Shown here in pieces: positions 21,078 to 29,678 of a stretch of 64,000 nucleotides of DNA. The first letter of the stretch is position 1. Every line of letters begins with the position of its first letter. The notes below the pieces were generated by a model. It was not told the origin of the DNA and made no database searches. It saw only the letters and a list, made by a program, of their open reading frames with translations. Source of the DNA: Actinomycetales bacterium (GTDB lineage Bacteria; Actinomycetota; Actinomycetes; Actinomycetales; Dermatophilaceae); assembly GCA_016711095.1 (NCBI GenBank), contig JADJTP010000002.1, forward strand, positions 186,001 to 250,000, written 5' to 3'. Both the position numbers and the translations under genes were made by a program.

Positions 21078-21516
21078 GCCTCGCCCCACTCGCCCTTGGC
21101 GGGGCATCACGCAACTGCGCGGTGAACCGGCAGGTGCAGGTGCGTCGACCCTCCTCGTCGGTGATGACGATGTCGAAGCTCGCCGTCGTCCGTCCGACGG
21201 CCAGCGGAGTGGCAACGCCGGTCACCCACCCTGAAGTCGCCGGCCGGTGATGCGTCGCATTGATGTCCACCCCGACCGCGGCGCGTCCAGGCCCGGCAAG
21301 GTTGACCGCCAGGAACGATCCAAGCGACTCGGCAAGCACGACCGACGCGCCCCCGTGCAGGAGACCATACGGCTGGGTGTTGCCCTCGACCGGCATACGC
21401 GCCACCGCCCGTTCGGTGGAGATCTCCAGGAACTCGATGCCCATCCGATCGGACAGCGTTCCCTGGGCGATCTCGTTGACCATGTGCGAAGTGAGCCAGA
21501 CGCCGGTGTCGGTCAT
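21070..21516 (-). CDS. PaaI-family hot-dog thioesterase
   Basis: Acyl-CoA thioesterase-like protein of 148 residues. The hot-dog helix with the catalytic region is GLLHGGASVVLAESLGS (HGG motif), and the strand VGVDINATHHRPAT follows. PaaI proteins hydrolyse phenylacetyl- or hydroxybenzoyl-CoA type thioesters, often as a rescue activity; the neighbouring aromatic operon makes such a substrate plausible. It is divergent from polA with start codons only 19 bp apart. Confidence 0.85.
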   Translation of the reverse strand: MTDTGVWLTSHMVNEIAQGTLSDRMGIEFLEISTERAVARMPVEGNTQPYGLLHGGASVVLAESLGSFLAVNLAGPGRAAVGVDINATHHRPATSGWVTGVATPLAVGRTTASFDIVITDEEGRRTCTCRFTAQLRDAPPRASGARLS

Positions 21517-21522
21517 GGGGCC

Positions 21523-21528
21523 TAGGCT
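21523..21528 (+). promoter_or_regulatory. Putative leaderless -10 of polA
   Basis: TAGGCT is 7 nt before GTG 21536 and supports that start over ATG 21515. Confidence 0.45.
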
Positions 21529-21535
21529 GCCATAC

Positions 21536-24214
21536 GTGCCTGATGCGCCCCGCCTGCTCCTCCTGGACGGACATTCCCTGGCCTATCGCGCCTTCTATGC
21601 GCTGCCGCCCGAAAACTTCTCGACGCAGACCGGTCAGCACACCAACGCCGTCTACGGCTTCACCTCGATGCTCATCAACATGCTGCGCGACGAGGAGCCG
21701 ACCCACGTCGCGGTCGCCTTCGACATCTCCCGAAAGACCTTCCGTACCGAGGCGTATGCCGACTACAAGGCGGGCCGCTCGGTGACCCCGAGAGAGTTCG
21801 AGGGCCAGATCTCGCTCGTCCAGGAGATCCTCGACGCCCTCAACATTCCGTTCGTCGAGGCCGCCGGATACGAGGCCGACGACGTCATCGCCACTTTGAC
21901 GGCGAAGGCCACCGCCAGCGGCATCCGGGTGCTCATCTGTTCCGGCGACCGCGACTGCTTCCAACTGGTGACCGACCAGGTCACGCTGCTCTATCCGGTC
22001 CGGGGGGTCTCCGAGGTGCGGCGGATGACGCCGGCTGCCGTCGAGGACAAGTACGGTGTCCCACCCGAGCGATACAGCGACCTTGCCGCACTGGTCGGCG
22101 AGTCCTCCGACAATCTCCCCGGGGTCCCTGGGGTCGGTCCCAAGACTGCGGCCAAGTGGATCACCACGTATGCCGGTCTGGAAGGCGTTGTCGCAAACGT
22201 CCACCTCATCGGCGGCAGGGCCGGCGAGTCGCTGCGCGAGCACCTCGACGACGTGTTGCGCAACCGACGGCTCAACCATCTCGTCCGCGACTTGCCCCTC
22301 GGCGTCGAGATCGAGGATCTCGAGCGACGAGCGTGGAACCGCGAGCACGTCCACGAGGTGTTCGACGCGCTGGAGTTCCGGGTGCTGCGCGAGCGGCTCT
22401 TCGCCACTGTCGAGGCTGCCGGACCGGAAGCCGAGTCGGGGTTCGACGTCGACGGCCGGGTCCTGGCGCCGTCCGAGGTGGCTGGATGGCTCACCGAGCA
22501 TGCCCGCGCTGGCCTGCGAGTCGGGGTGCATGTCCTCGGGCGGTGGGGGCGGGGCACGGGCGACGCCCACGCGCTGGCGTTGGCCACCGGTGGCGGGGCG
22601 GCGGCATACATCGAGCTGGAGACCCTTGACGAGACTGCCGATCGGGCCCTGGCGGCCTGGCTCGCCGATCCCGCGTGCCCCAAGGCGATCCACGACGGCA
22701 AGGGCCCCCTGCAGGCCCTCTCAGCGCGTGGCTGGACCCTCGCCGGGGTGAGCAGTGACACGGCGCTGGCGGCATACCTCGTCAAACCCGACCAACGCGA
22801 CTACGACCTCGCCGATCTCGCGCTGCGGCTGTTGCGCCGAGAGCTGCGCGGTGACACGACCGACACCGGTCAGGGACTGCTGGACTTCGGTGAGGGGGAC
22901 AGCGGGGCCACCGAGGCGATGGTCACCGCGCGCGCGGTGGTCGATCTGGCCGACGCCTATGACGACGAGGTCGAACGCACCGGTGGGACGGCGCTGCTGC
23001 GCGACGTCGAGCTGCCGCTGGTCGGTGTGCTGGCGCGGATGGAGCGGGCCGGGATCGCCGTTGACCTGCCGGCCTTGCGGTCGTTGGAGGCCGACTTCGC
23101 CGCCAAGGTGCGCGAGGCGCAGCACGAGGCCTGGGACGCCATCGGCCGTCAGGACGTCAACCTCGGCAGCCCCAAACAATTGCAAGAGGTGCTCTTCGAT
23201 CAGCTGGGCCTACCCAAGACCAAGCGCACCAAGACCGGCTACACGACCGACGCCGAGGCGCTGACCGAGCTGTACGCCAAGGAGCCCCACCCGTTCCTCG
23301 AGGCGCTGCTGCGCCACCGCGATTCCGCGCGGTTGCGGGTCACGGTCGAGGGGCTCATCAAGTCCGTCGACGACGACGGACGCATTCACACCACCTACCT
23401 ACAGACCGTGGCAGCGACCGGCCGGCTGTCCTCGACCGACCCCAACCTGCAGAACGTGCCGATCCGCACCGAAGAGGGCCGACGGATCCGCGAGATGTTC
23501 GTTGTCGGCACGGGTTTCGAGTCGCTCATGTCGGCCGACTACAGCCAGATCGAGATGCGGGTCATGGCCCATCTCTCCGGTGACGACGGGCTCATCGAAG
23601 CGTTCCGCTCGGGGGAGGACCTGCACTCGTTCGTCGCCTCACGGGTGTTCGGCGTGGCCCCCGAGGACGTCTCGCCGCAGATGCGCTCGAAGATCAAGGC
23701 GATGTCCTATGGGCTGGCCTACGGGCTGTCGGCGTTCGGGCTATCACGCCAGCTCGGGATCTCGACCGGTGAGGCCCGGACCCTCATGGACGAATACTTC
23801 CTGCGCTTCGGTGAGGTCCGCGAATACCTCCACCGCCTCGTCGACGACGCCCGGCGCACCGGCTACACCGCGACGATGCTCGGCCGCCGCCGCTATCTGC
23901 CCGACCTGCTGTCAGACAACCGTCAACGCCGCGAGATGGCTGAGCGGATGGCCCTCAACGCCCCGATCCAAGGATCGGCCGCCGACATCATGAAGGTGGC
24001 CATGCTCAGGGTCGACCACGCCCTGACCGAACAGGCGCTGGCCTCGCGGATGCTGTTGCAGGTCCACGACGAGCTCGTCCTGGAGATCGCGCCGGGGGAG
24101 CGTGCCACCGTCGAAGACATCGTGCGCCGCGAAATGGGCGCCGCCGTGGCGCTCGACGTGCCACTCGATGTGTCCGTCGGGGTCGGTTTCTCCTGGCACG
24201 ACGCCGCGCACTGA
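21536..24214 (+). CDS. polA: DNA polymerase I
   Basis: Repair and Okazaki-fragment polymerase, 892 residues. The 5'-3' exonuclease domain fills about the first 300 residues (LLLLDGHSLAYRAFYAL, YEADDVIATL, GESSDNLPGVPGVGPKTA). The middle 3'-5' exonuclease region lacks the DxE metal motif, as is common in actinobacterial PolA, so proofreading is probably absent. The polymerase domain has ADYSQIEMRVMAHLSGD (motif A), NAPIQGSAADIMK and QVHDELVLE (motif C). GTG 21536 gives the expected N-terminus VPDAPRLLLLDGHS; the frame is open far upstream without family similarity. Confidence 0.96.
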   Translation: MPDAPRLLLLDGHSLAYRAFYALPPENFSTQTGQHTNAVYGFTSMLINMLRDEEPTHVAVAFDISRKTFRTEAYADYKAGRSVTPREFEGQISLVQEILDALNIPFVEAAGYEADDVIATLTAKATASGIRVLICSGDRDCFQLVTDQVTLLYPVRGVSEVRRMTPAAVEDKYGVPPERYSDLAALVGESSDNLPGVPGVGPKTAAKWITTYAGLEGVVANVHLIGGRAGESLREHLDDVLRNRRLNHLVRDLPLGVEIEDLERRAWNREHVHEVFDALEFRVLRERLFATVEAAGPEAESGFDVDGRVLAPSEVAGWLTEHARAGLRVGVHVLGRWGRGTGDAHALALATGGGAAAYIELETLDETADRALAAWLADPACPKAIHDGKGPLQALSARGWTLAGVSSDTALAAYLVKPDQRDYDLADLALRLLRRELRGDTTDTGQGLLDFGEGDSGATEAMVTARAVVDLADAYDDEVERTGGTALLRDVELPLVGVLARMERAGIAVDLPALRSLEADFAAKVREAQHEAWDAIGRQDVNLGSPKQLQEVLFDQLGLPKTKRTKTGYTTDAEALTELYAKEPHPFLEALLRHRDSARLRVTVEGLIKSVDDDGRIHTTYLQTVAATGRLSSTDPNLQNVPIRTEEGRRIREMFVVGTGFESLMSADYSQIEMRVMAHLSGDDGLIEAFRSGEDLHSFVASRVFGVAPEDVSPQMRSKIKAMSYGLAYGLSAFGLSRQLGISTGEARTLMDEYFLRFGEVREYLHRLVDDARRTGYTATMLGRRRYLPDLLSDNRQRREMAERMALNAPIQGSAADIMKVAMLRVDHALTEQALASRMLLQVHDELVLEIAPGERATVEDIVRREMGAAVALDVPLDVSVGVGFSWHDAAH

Positions 24215-24231
24215 CCGCGTGACCTGCTCCC

Positions 24232-24924
24232 ATGGACATCCTTCTCATCCGCCACGGCCAGTCCCACAACAATGCGGTGTTCGCCGCGCAGGGCCATGCT
24301 CTGGGGCGGTTGCCCGACCCGCCACTGACCGCCCTCGGTCATGCCCAGGCGCGGGCGCTGGCGGCGGCGATGGTGGCTGGCGACTGGCCCGTCGTGCCGA
24401 CGGCGCTGCATTGCAGCTTGATGAGCCGAGCCGTGCAGACGGCGGCCCCGATCGCCGAGGCGCTCGGCCTGGAGGTGCACGGGCACGCTGAGCTGTTCGA
24501 GGTCGGTGGGCCGCTGGACTGGAGCGGCGACGATGCGGACCCGCGCCGGGCACATCCGGGATCGGCAGCGGCTGACCTGAGCGCGCTCACCCCGCGCCTG
24601 GTCCTGCCCTCGCAGGCTCAGCAGGACGGCTGGTGGGCCGGCCCGGTCGAGGCCGGCCCCCAGTCGGTGGCCCGGGCCGCCCGGGTCGTGGCCTGGTTGC
24701 GCGAACGCTATGCCCGTAGCGACGAGGTGGTCGCGCTCGTCAGCCACGAAGGATTCAGCCACGTGCTGTTCCGTGAACTGCTCGGCATCCCCGCTGTCGG
24801 CGGATGGATCGACCTCAACAACACGGGGGGTACCTACTTCCGAGCGGTCGACACCCCGGGGCGTACCAGCGTCGCCTGGACGAACCGCACGACCCACCTG
24901 ACATCCGATCAGATCAGCGGCTGA
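24232..24924 (+). CDS. Histidine phosphatase (phosphoglycerate mutase-like) family protein
   Basis: Protein of 230 residues with the phosphohistidine signature LIRHGQS at the N-terminus and a second catalytic His in VALVSHEGFSH. Between them, SLMSRAVQTAAPIAEALG carries the conserved Arg. These enzymes dephosphorylate small metabolites or nucleotides; the substrate cannot be told. It follows polA by 17 bp and may be co-transcribed. Its end overlaps the convergent methyltransferase gene by 16 bp. Confidence 0.87.
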   Translation: MDILLIRHGQSHNNAVFAAQGHALGRLPDPPLTALGHAQARALAAAMVAGDWPVVPTALHCSLMSRAVQTAAPIAEALGLEVHGHAELFEVGGPLDWSGDDADPRRAHPGSAAADLSALTPRLVLPSQAQQDGWWAGPVEAGPQSVARAARVVAWLRERYARSDEVVALVSHEGFSHVLFRELLGIPAVGGWIDLNNTGGTYFRAVDTPGRTSVAWTNRTTHLTSDQISG

Positions 24925-25742
24925 GTCGGCCGATCGTCGGTCTTGTCAGCGACCACGACAAGCGTTCCCGGGATGATCCGGCCGCGCAACGGCGACCAAC
25001 CGCCCCACGGCTGCTCATGACCGTCGGGCCACTGCGGCTCGACGAGGTCGATTACGCGCAAACCGGCGGCGACGACCTCGCGGACCCGGTCACCGATCGT
25101 GCGGTGGTGCTCGGCGTAGCTCGCCTGGCCATCTGCGCGTTGCTCGACGTAGGGGGTGCGGTCGAAGTACGAGAATCGCGCGATGAGCCCGTCGGCGCCG
25201 GGCTCGTCCGGAAAGACCCACCGGATCGGGTGCGTGCACGAGAACACCAACCGCCCACCGGGACGCAACACCCGGGCGCTCTCGCGGAGCACGGCCGCAG
25301 AGTCGGCAACGAACGGCAGGACGCCGTATGCCGTGAAGACGATGTCAAAGCTCGCGTCGGCGAGAGGCAACACCTGACCGTCGCACTGGACCAGCGCCAT
25401 CGGAGCCCAACCTCGGTCACGGTCGATGGCCCGTCCCGTGCGCAGCATGCCGGAGGACAGGTCGCTGGAGACCACCCGAGCACCCTGCGCTCGCACCCAG
25501 CGGCCACCTTGGGCGGCCCCGCCACCAATCTCCAGCACGTCTCGGCCGGCGAGCGGACCGAGCAGCCCGAGGAGATCTTCTGAGCATCCCTCCGGGCCCC
25601 ATACGAGGGTGTCGTCCCCGAGGAACGCGCCGTGTTCCCGGTAGTAGCCCTCTGCCTCGTGATCCCACCAGGCCCGGTTGACGCGCGTGGTCTCATCGGC
25701 GCTGGCGCTTCGGCGCATCGCGATGGGGTCCACGGGGGACAT
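24909..25742 (-). CDS. Class I SAM-dependent methyltransferase
   Basis: Methyltransferase of 277 residues with motif I VLEIGGGAAQGGRW, acidic motif II stretch VVSSDLSSGML, and FDIVFTAYGVLPFV; DUF-type post motif RLVFSCTHPIRWVF is typical of unassigned class I enzymes. Substrate unknown. ATG 25742 (MSPVDPIAMRR) is preferred; the frame continues 28 codons upstream to 25826 with low-complexity, family-unlike sequence. ATG 25706 or so is another option. Confidence 0.82.
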   Translation of the reverse strand: MSPVDPIAMRRSASADETTRVNRAWWDHEAEGYYREHGAFLGDDTLVWGPEGCSEDLLGLLGPLAGRDVLEIGGGAAQGGRWVRAQGARVVSSDLSSGMLRTGRAIDRDRGWAPMALVQCDGQVLPLADASFDIVFTAYGVLPFVADSAAVLRESARVLRPGGRLVFSCTHPIRWVFPDEPGADGLIARFSYFDRTPYVEQRADGQASYAEHHRTIGDRVREVVAAGLRVIDLVEPQWPDGHEQPWGGWSPLRGRIIPGTLVVVADKTDDRPTQPLI

Positions 25743-26154
25743 TGTCAGCCAGCAGGTCCTGGGACCGGCGACGACTCGCCCGTCCTGCGCCCACCCCTGC
25801 GGCCACCCGCAGCGGGGATGCCTCAAGCCGGGCGCGAAAGCGCCTGTGAAAGCGCGCCAGGTGCTGTCCTGACAACACCCGCCGCGCTGTCAGCCGCGCC
25901 ATCAGCCCCGGCCAACGAACTCCAGCACGGCCGATGGTGGGCCTGCACGGCCGACGGCGGGACGGCTTTTGACCCTTCGACGCGCCGACCGCTACCCTTG
26001 CCCAGTGCCCTCCGGGGCACGGCTCGATGCTGCCTGTCCTCATGCGTGTATCCCACGGTGCCGGTGAAGGTGGCGGACGGCACCCAACCTGTCCATCCCC
26101 GCAGACCGGCCGGTCCGCGGCATACGCCCTGTCCACCATCGGAGTTCCCACTAC
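25743..26154 (+). other. Intergenic region and 5' leader of rpsA
   Basis: No gene is supported in these 412 bp. A promoter sits at 25969-25998 and implies a leader of about 150 nt. The leader begins with the hairpin GTGCCC-TCCG-GGGCAC (26005-26020) and carries one CGGCATAC octamer at 26118. Whether the leader controls S1 synthesis, as in other ribosomal-protein operons, cannot be judged. Confidence 0.5.
25969..25998 (+). promoter_or_regulatory. Putative rpsA promoter
   Basis: TTGACC (25969-25974) and TACCCT (25993-25998) are 18 bp apart, a near-consensus sigma-70-type promoter. Confidence 0.6.
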
Positions 26155-27618
26155 ATGAGCATCAGCACGATCGCAAAGACCGCCCCTCAGGTCGCTATCA
26201 ACGACATCGGCACTGAGGAAGATATTCTCGCGGCGATCGACGCCACGATCAAAGACTTCAATGACGGCGACATCGTCGAAGGCGTCATTGTCAAGGTCGA
26301 CCGGGACGAGGTCCTGCTCGACATCGGCTACAAGACCGAGGGTGTCATCCCCTCTCGTGAGCTGTCGATCAAGCACGATGTCGACCCGGCCGACGTGGTC
26401 AAGGTCGGCGACGAGGTCGAGGCCCTCGTCCTGCAGAAGGAGGACAAGGAAGGCCGTCTCATCCTGTCCAAGAAGCGTGCGCAATATGAGCGCGCCTGGG
26501 GCACGATCGAGAAGATCAAGGAAGAGGACGGCGTCGTCACCGGCACGGTCATCGAGGTTGTCAAGGGCGGCCTGATCCTGGACATCGGCCTGCGTGGCTT
26601 CCTGCCCGCCTCCCTTGTCGAGATGCGTCGGGTCCGCGACCTGCAGCCCTATGTCGGCAAGCAGATCGAAGCCAAGATCATCGAGCTGGACAAGAACCGC
26701 AACAACGTGGTCCTGTCCCGCCGTGCGTGGCTCGAACAGACCCAATCCGAGGTTCGCACCACCTTCCTGCGCGAACTGCAGAAGGGCCAGGTCCGCTCCG
26801 GGGTGGTCTCGAGCATCGTCAACTTCGGCGCCTTCGTCGACCTGGGCGGGGTCGACGGTCTCGTGCACGTCTCCGAGTTGTCGTGGAAGCACATCGACCA
26901 CCCGAGCGAGGTTGTGGAGGTCGGCACCGAGGTCACCGTCGAGGTGCTCGACGTCGACATGGACCGCGAGCGGGTGTCGTTGTCGCTCAAAGCGACTCAG
27001 GAAGACCCCTGGCAGCACTTCGCCCGCACGCACGCCATCGGCCAGGTCGTGCCGGGCAAGGTCACCAAGCTCGTCCCCTTCGGTGCGTTCGTGCGCGTCG
27101 ACGACGGCATCGAAGGTCTGGTGCACATCTCCGAGCTGGCCGAGCGGCACGTCGAGCTGCCCGAGCAGGTCGTCACCGTCAACGAGGACATCTTCGTCAA
27201 GGTCATCGACATCGACCTGGAGCGCCGACGGATCTCGCTGTCACTCAAGCAGGCCAACGACGGCACGGTCGGGGTGGTCGAGTTCGACCCGACGCTCTAC
27301 GGGATGGCAGCCGAATACGACGAGCAGGGCAACTACAAGTACCCCGAGGGTTTCGACCCGGAGACCAACGAGTGGCTGCCTGGTTTCGAGACCCAGCGCG
27401 AGAAGTGGGAGAAGCAGTACGCGGACGCCCACGCCCGCTGGGAGGCCCACAAGACGCAGGTCGAGGCGGCCGCCAAGGCCGACTCCGAGGCCGCGGTCGC
27501 CGCGGGCGAGGCACCCTCGTCCTACTCCTCCGGCAGCTCCGAGGCCCCTGCAGCCAGCGGCACCCTCGCCTCAGACGAGGCGCTGGCAGCGTTGCGCGAG
27601 AAGCTCACCGGCAACTGA
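26155..27618 (+). CDS. rpsA: 30S ribosomal protein S1
   Basis: RNA-binding ribosomal protein S1, 487 residues, needed for translation initiation on many mRNAs. Four S1 (OB-fold) domains can be followed: GDIVEGVIVKVDRDEVLLDI, DGVVTGTVIEVVKGGLILDI, GQVRSGVVSSIVNFGAFVDL and GQVVPGKVTKLVPFGAFVRV. Four domains is the usual actinobacterial form (six in E. coli). The C-terminal ~110 residues are a charged, Ala/Ser-rich tail. A long hairpin terminator follows at 27658. Confidence 0.97.
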   Translation: MSISTIAKTAPQVAINDIGTEEDILAAIDATIKDFNDGDIVEGVIVKVDRDEVLLDIGYKTEGVIPSRELSIKHDVDPADVVKVGDEVEALVLQKEDKEGRLILSKKRAQYERAWGTIEKIKEEDGVVTGTVIEVVKGGLILDIGLRGFLPASLVEMRRVRDLQPYVGKQIEAKIIELDKNRNNVVLSRRAWLEQTQSEVRTTFLRELQKGQVRSGVVSSIVNFGAFVDLGGVDGLVHVSELSWKHIDHPSEVVEVGTEVTVEVLDVDMDRERVSLSLKATQEDPWQHFARTHAIGQVVPGKVTKLVPFGAFVRVDDGIEGLVHISELAERHVELPEQVVTVNEDIFVKVIDIDLERRRISLSLKQANDGTVGVVEFDPTLYGMAAEYDEQGNYKYPEGFDPETNEWLPGFETQREKWEKQYADAHARWEAHKTQVEAAAKADSEAAVAAGEAPSSYSSGSSEAPAASGTLASDEALAALREKLTGN

Positions 27619-27657
27619 GCGCCGCGGCACACCCCGCGGTATGCCGCCCGCTTGCCA

Positions 27658-27693
27658 GAGAGGGTCCGGACCATAAGTGGTCCGGACCCTCTC
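27658..27693 (+). terminator. rpsA transcription terminator
   Basis: A perfect 15-bp stem, GAGAGGGTCCGGACC with its complement, closes a 6-nt loop ATAAGT. There is no U-run, as is usual for intrinsic terminators of high-GC actinobacteria. Confidence 0.85.
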
Positions 27694-27729
27694 GGTTGCC
27701 TGGCCGAACCGTCGGCGTGGTTCGAGCCC

Positions 27730-27758
27730 TTGACGCACGAAACCAATCCCGAATTCAC
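27730..27758 (+). promoter_or_regulatory. Possible promoter of the ugp-like operon
   Basis: TTGACG (27730-27735) is followed after 16-17 bp by the AT-rich AATTCA. This is the only -35-like hexamer between the rpsA terminator and the first permease gene. Confidence 0.35.
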
Positions 27759-27791
27759 CACGGCACATCGCTGGGGGAATACGGTGGATGC

Positions 27792-28751
27792 ATGGAGTCG
27801 TCATCGACCGGCGGGGGTGGTCGGCCGTCACCGGCGGGTCCGCCCCCACCGGTGGGTCCGGCGCCGCGACGTGGTGGCACCGATCGGCGTGAATGGCTGC
27901 TCGCCGCGGTGCTGCTGCTGCCCAACCTGGCTCTGCTCACGACCTTCGTCTATCGCCCGCTCATCGACAACATCCGCCTGTCGTTCACCGACTGGAACAT
28001 CTCCTCGCCGACTGCCAACGTCATCGGCACCGCCAATTACGTCGAGTGGTTCGGCCGCGAGGACACCCGCCAGATCCTCACCAACACGCTCGTCTTCACC
28101 TTTGTCACCGTCATGGTCTCGATGGCGATCGGGCTCGGGCTCGCGCTGTTGCTCGACCAAAAGCTGCGCGGACGCAACATGGTCCGCTCGCTCGTCTTCG
28201 CGCCGTTCGTCGTGTCCGGCGCAGCGATCGGCGTCGCCTTCCAGTTCGTCTTCGACCCGAGTTTCGGGCTGATCCGCGACGTCATGGCACGTTTCGGTGC
28301 TCAGTCGCCGGACTTCTACCAGCAGCCAGGCTGGGCCTTGTTCATGGTGACGGTCACCTATATCTGGAAGAACCTCGGATACACCTTCGTCATCTATCTC
28401 GCTGCGCTGCAAGGGCGCCGGATCGATCTGGACGAGGCTGCTGAGATCGACGGCGCCACACCGTGGACGCACTTCCGCAAGGTCCTGCTGCCCCAACTGC
28501 GACCGACGACGTTCTTCCTGTCGATCACGGTGCTGCTCAACTCGGTGCAGGTCTTCGACATCATCTACGCCATGACGCGCGGTGGCCCGCTCGGCACCGG
28601 CACGACCACGTTGGTCTTTCAGGTCTATCAGGAGACCTTCATCAACTACCGCGCCGGCTACGGGGCGACGGTGGCAACGATCATGTTCCTCATCCTGTTG
28701 ACCATTACCTTCATCCAGGTCCGGGTCATGGACAAGGGGACCAAGACATGA
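27792..28751 (+). CDS. ugpA: Carbohydrate/glycerol-3-phosphate ABC transporter permease, UgpA/MalF-like
   Basis: Membrane subunit of a CUT1-family ABC importer, 319 residues with six membrane segments (first LLAAVLLLPNLALLTTFVY). The EAA loop that touches the ATPase is DEAAEIDGATPWTHFRKVLL. Only the part from ATG 27792 belongs to the gene; the frame upstream is a shadow of rpsA. A GGGGGAA stretch lies upstream as a distant ribosome site. The N-terminal ~35 residues are Gly/Pro-rich and cytoplasmic. The ugp assignment rests on the downstream phosphodiesterase and the binding protein. Confidence 0.82.
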   Translation: MESSSTGGGGRPSPAGPPPPVGPAPRRGGTDRREWLLAAVLLLPNLALLTTFVYRPLIDNIRLSFTDWNISSPTANVIGTANYVEWFGREDTRQILTNTLVFTFVTVMVSMAIGLGLALLLDQKLRGRNMVRSLVFAPFVVSGAAIGVAFQFVFDPSFGLIRDVMARFGAQSPDFYQQPGWALFMVTVTYIWKNLGYTFVIYLAALQGRRIDLDEAAEIDGATPWTHFRKVLLPQLRPTTFFLSITVLLNSVQVFDIIYAMTRGGPLGTGTTTLVFQVYQETFINYRAGYGATVATIMFLILLTITFIQVRVMDKGTKT

Positions 28752-29608
28752 GCACCCACGCTCAGGTAGGCCCCAGCGACCGGCACCGCAGCCCTCTGAT
28801 GACGACGGCCGGGTATGCCGCGATGGCGTTCGTCGTCCTCATCATCGCCGTCCCCCTGCTGTGGATCGTCGTGACGAGCTTCAAGGAACGCCAGGACATC
28901 TATGTGCGTCCGGCCCAATGGATCCCCAATCCGGCGACGACAGACAACTACTCGACAGTCGTCACGACGATTCCCTTCCCCGCCTACTTCCGCAACTCGC
29001 TCATCATCACGGCAGCCCTCTCGACCGCCAAGATCGTCCTGGGCGTGCTCTCGGCCTACGCCCTGTCCCTGCTTCGGTTCCCCGGACGCAGCATCGTGTT
29101 CCTCATCGTCATCTCCGCGCTCATGGTCCCCAACCAGATCACCGTGATCTCCAACTACGCGCTCGTCTCGCAACTGGGCTGGCGCAACACCTACCAGGGC
29201 ATCGTCATCCCGTTGGCGGGCGTCGCCTTCGGCACATTCCTCATGCGCAACCAGTTCCTCTCGCTGCCGACCGAGATCATCGAGGCCGCCCGCCTGGACG
29301 GGGCCGGCCCGATGAAACTGCTGTGGAGGGTTGTCATGCCTATGTCCTGGCCGACCCTCGTCGCCTTCTCACTCATCACCGTCGTCAACGAATGGAACGA
29401 ATATCTCTGGCCGTTCCTCATGTCCGACAACGAGGCCACCGCGCCCCTGCAGGTGGGGTTGACCATCCTGCAGAACAACGAGGGCGGCACCAACTGGGGG
29501 CCGGTCATGGCCGGCACCGTGCTCACCGTGCTGCCGATCCTCATTCTCTTCCTCATGCTGCAGCGGCAGATGATCAAGGGCCTCACCGCCGGTGCCGTGA
29601 AGGGCTGA
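28748..29608 (+). CDS. ugpE: ABC transporter permease, UgpE/MalG-like
   Basis: Second permease of the same importer, 286 residues, six membrane segments. The EAA loop reads IIEAARLDGAGPMKLLWRVV and is followed by the usual MPMSWPTL. The start overlaps the previous stop in ATGA, giving tight coupling. The C-terminal QRQMIKGLTAGAVKG is the standard end of CUT1 MalG-type permeases. Confidence 0.83.
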   Translation: MSTHAQVGPSDRHRSPLMTTAGYAAMAFVVLIIAVPLLWIVVTSFKERQDIYVRPAQWIPNPATTDNYSTVVTTIPFPAYFRNSLIITAALSTAKIVLGVLSAYALSLLRFPGRSIVFLIVISALMVPNQITVISNYALVSQLGWRNTYQGIVIPLAGVAFGTFLMRNQFLSLPTEIIEAARLDGAGPMKLLWRVVMPMSWPTLVAFSLITVVNEWNEYLWPFLMSDNEATAPLQVGLTILQNNEGGTNWGPVMAGTVLTVLPILILFLMLQRQMIKGLTAGAVKG

Positions 29609-29678
29609 CCGTGTGCCGCCGAGCGGCCCGCCCGACATCCGGAACCGAACCCGATCACAACGAAGGGACACATCACAC

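Noticed and set aside
12535..21516. Aromatic-degradation region as a transferred island
   Set aside because: Base composition, codon use and density of the GTATGCCG octamer are like the rest of the window, and no integrase or repeat borders are seen.
26727..27791. Long N-terminal extension of the first permease inside rpsA
   Set aside because: It is the alternative frame of rpsA; the permease fold starts only after ATG 27792.
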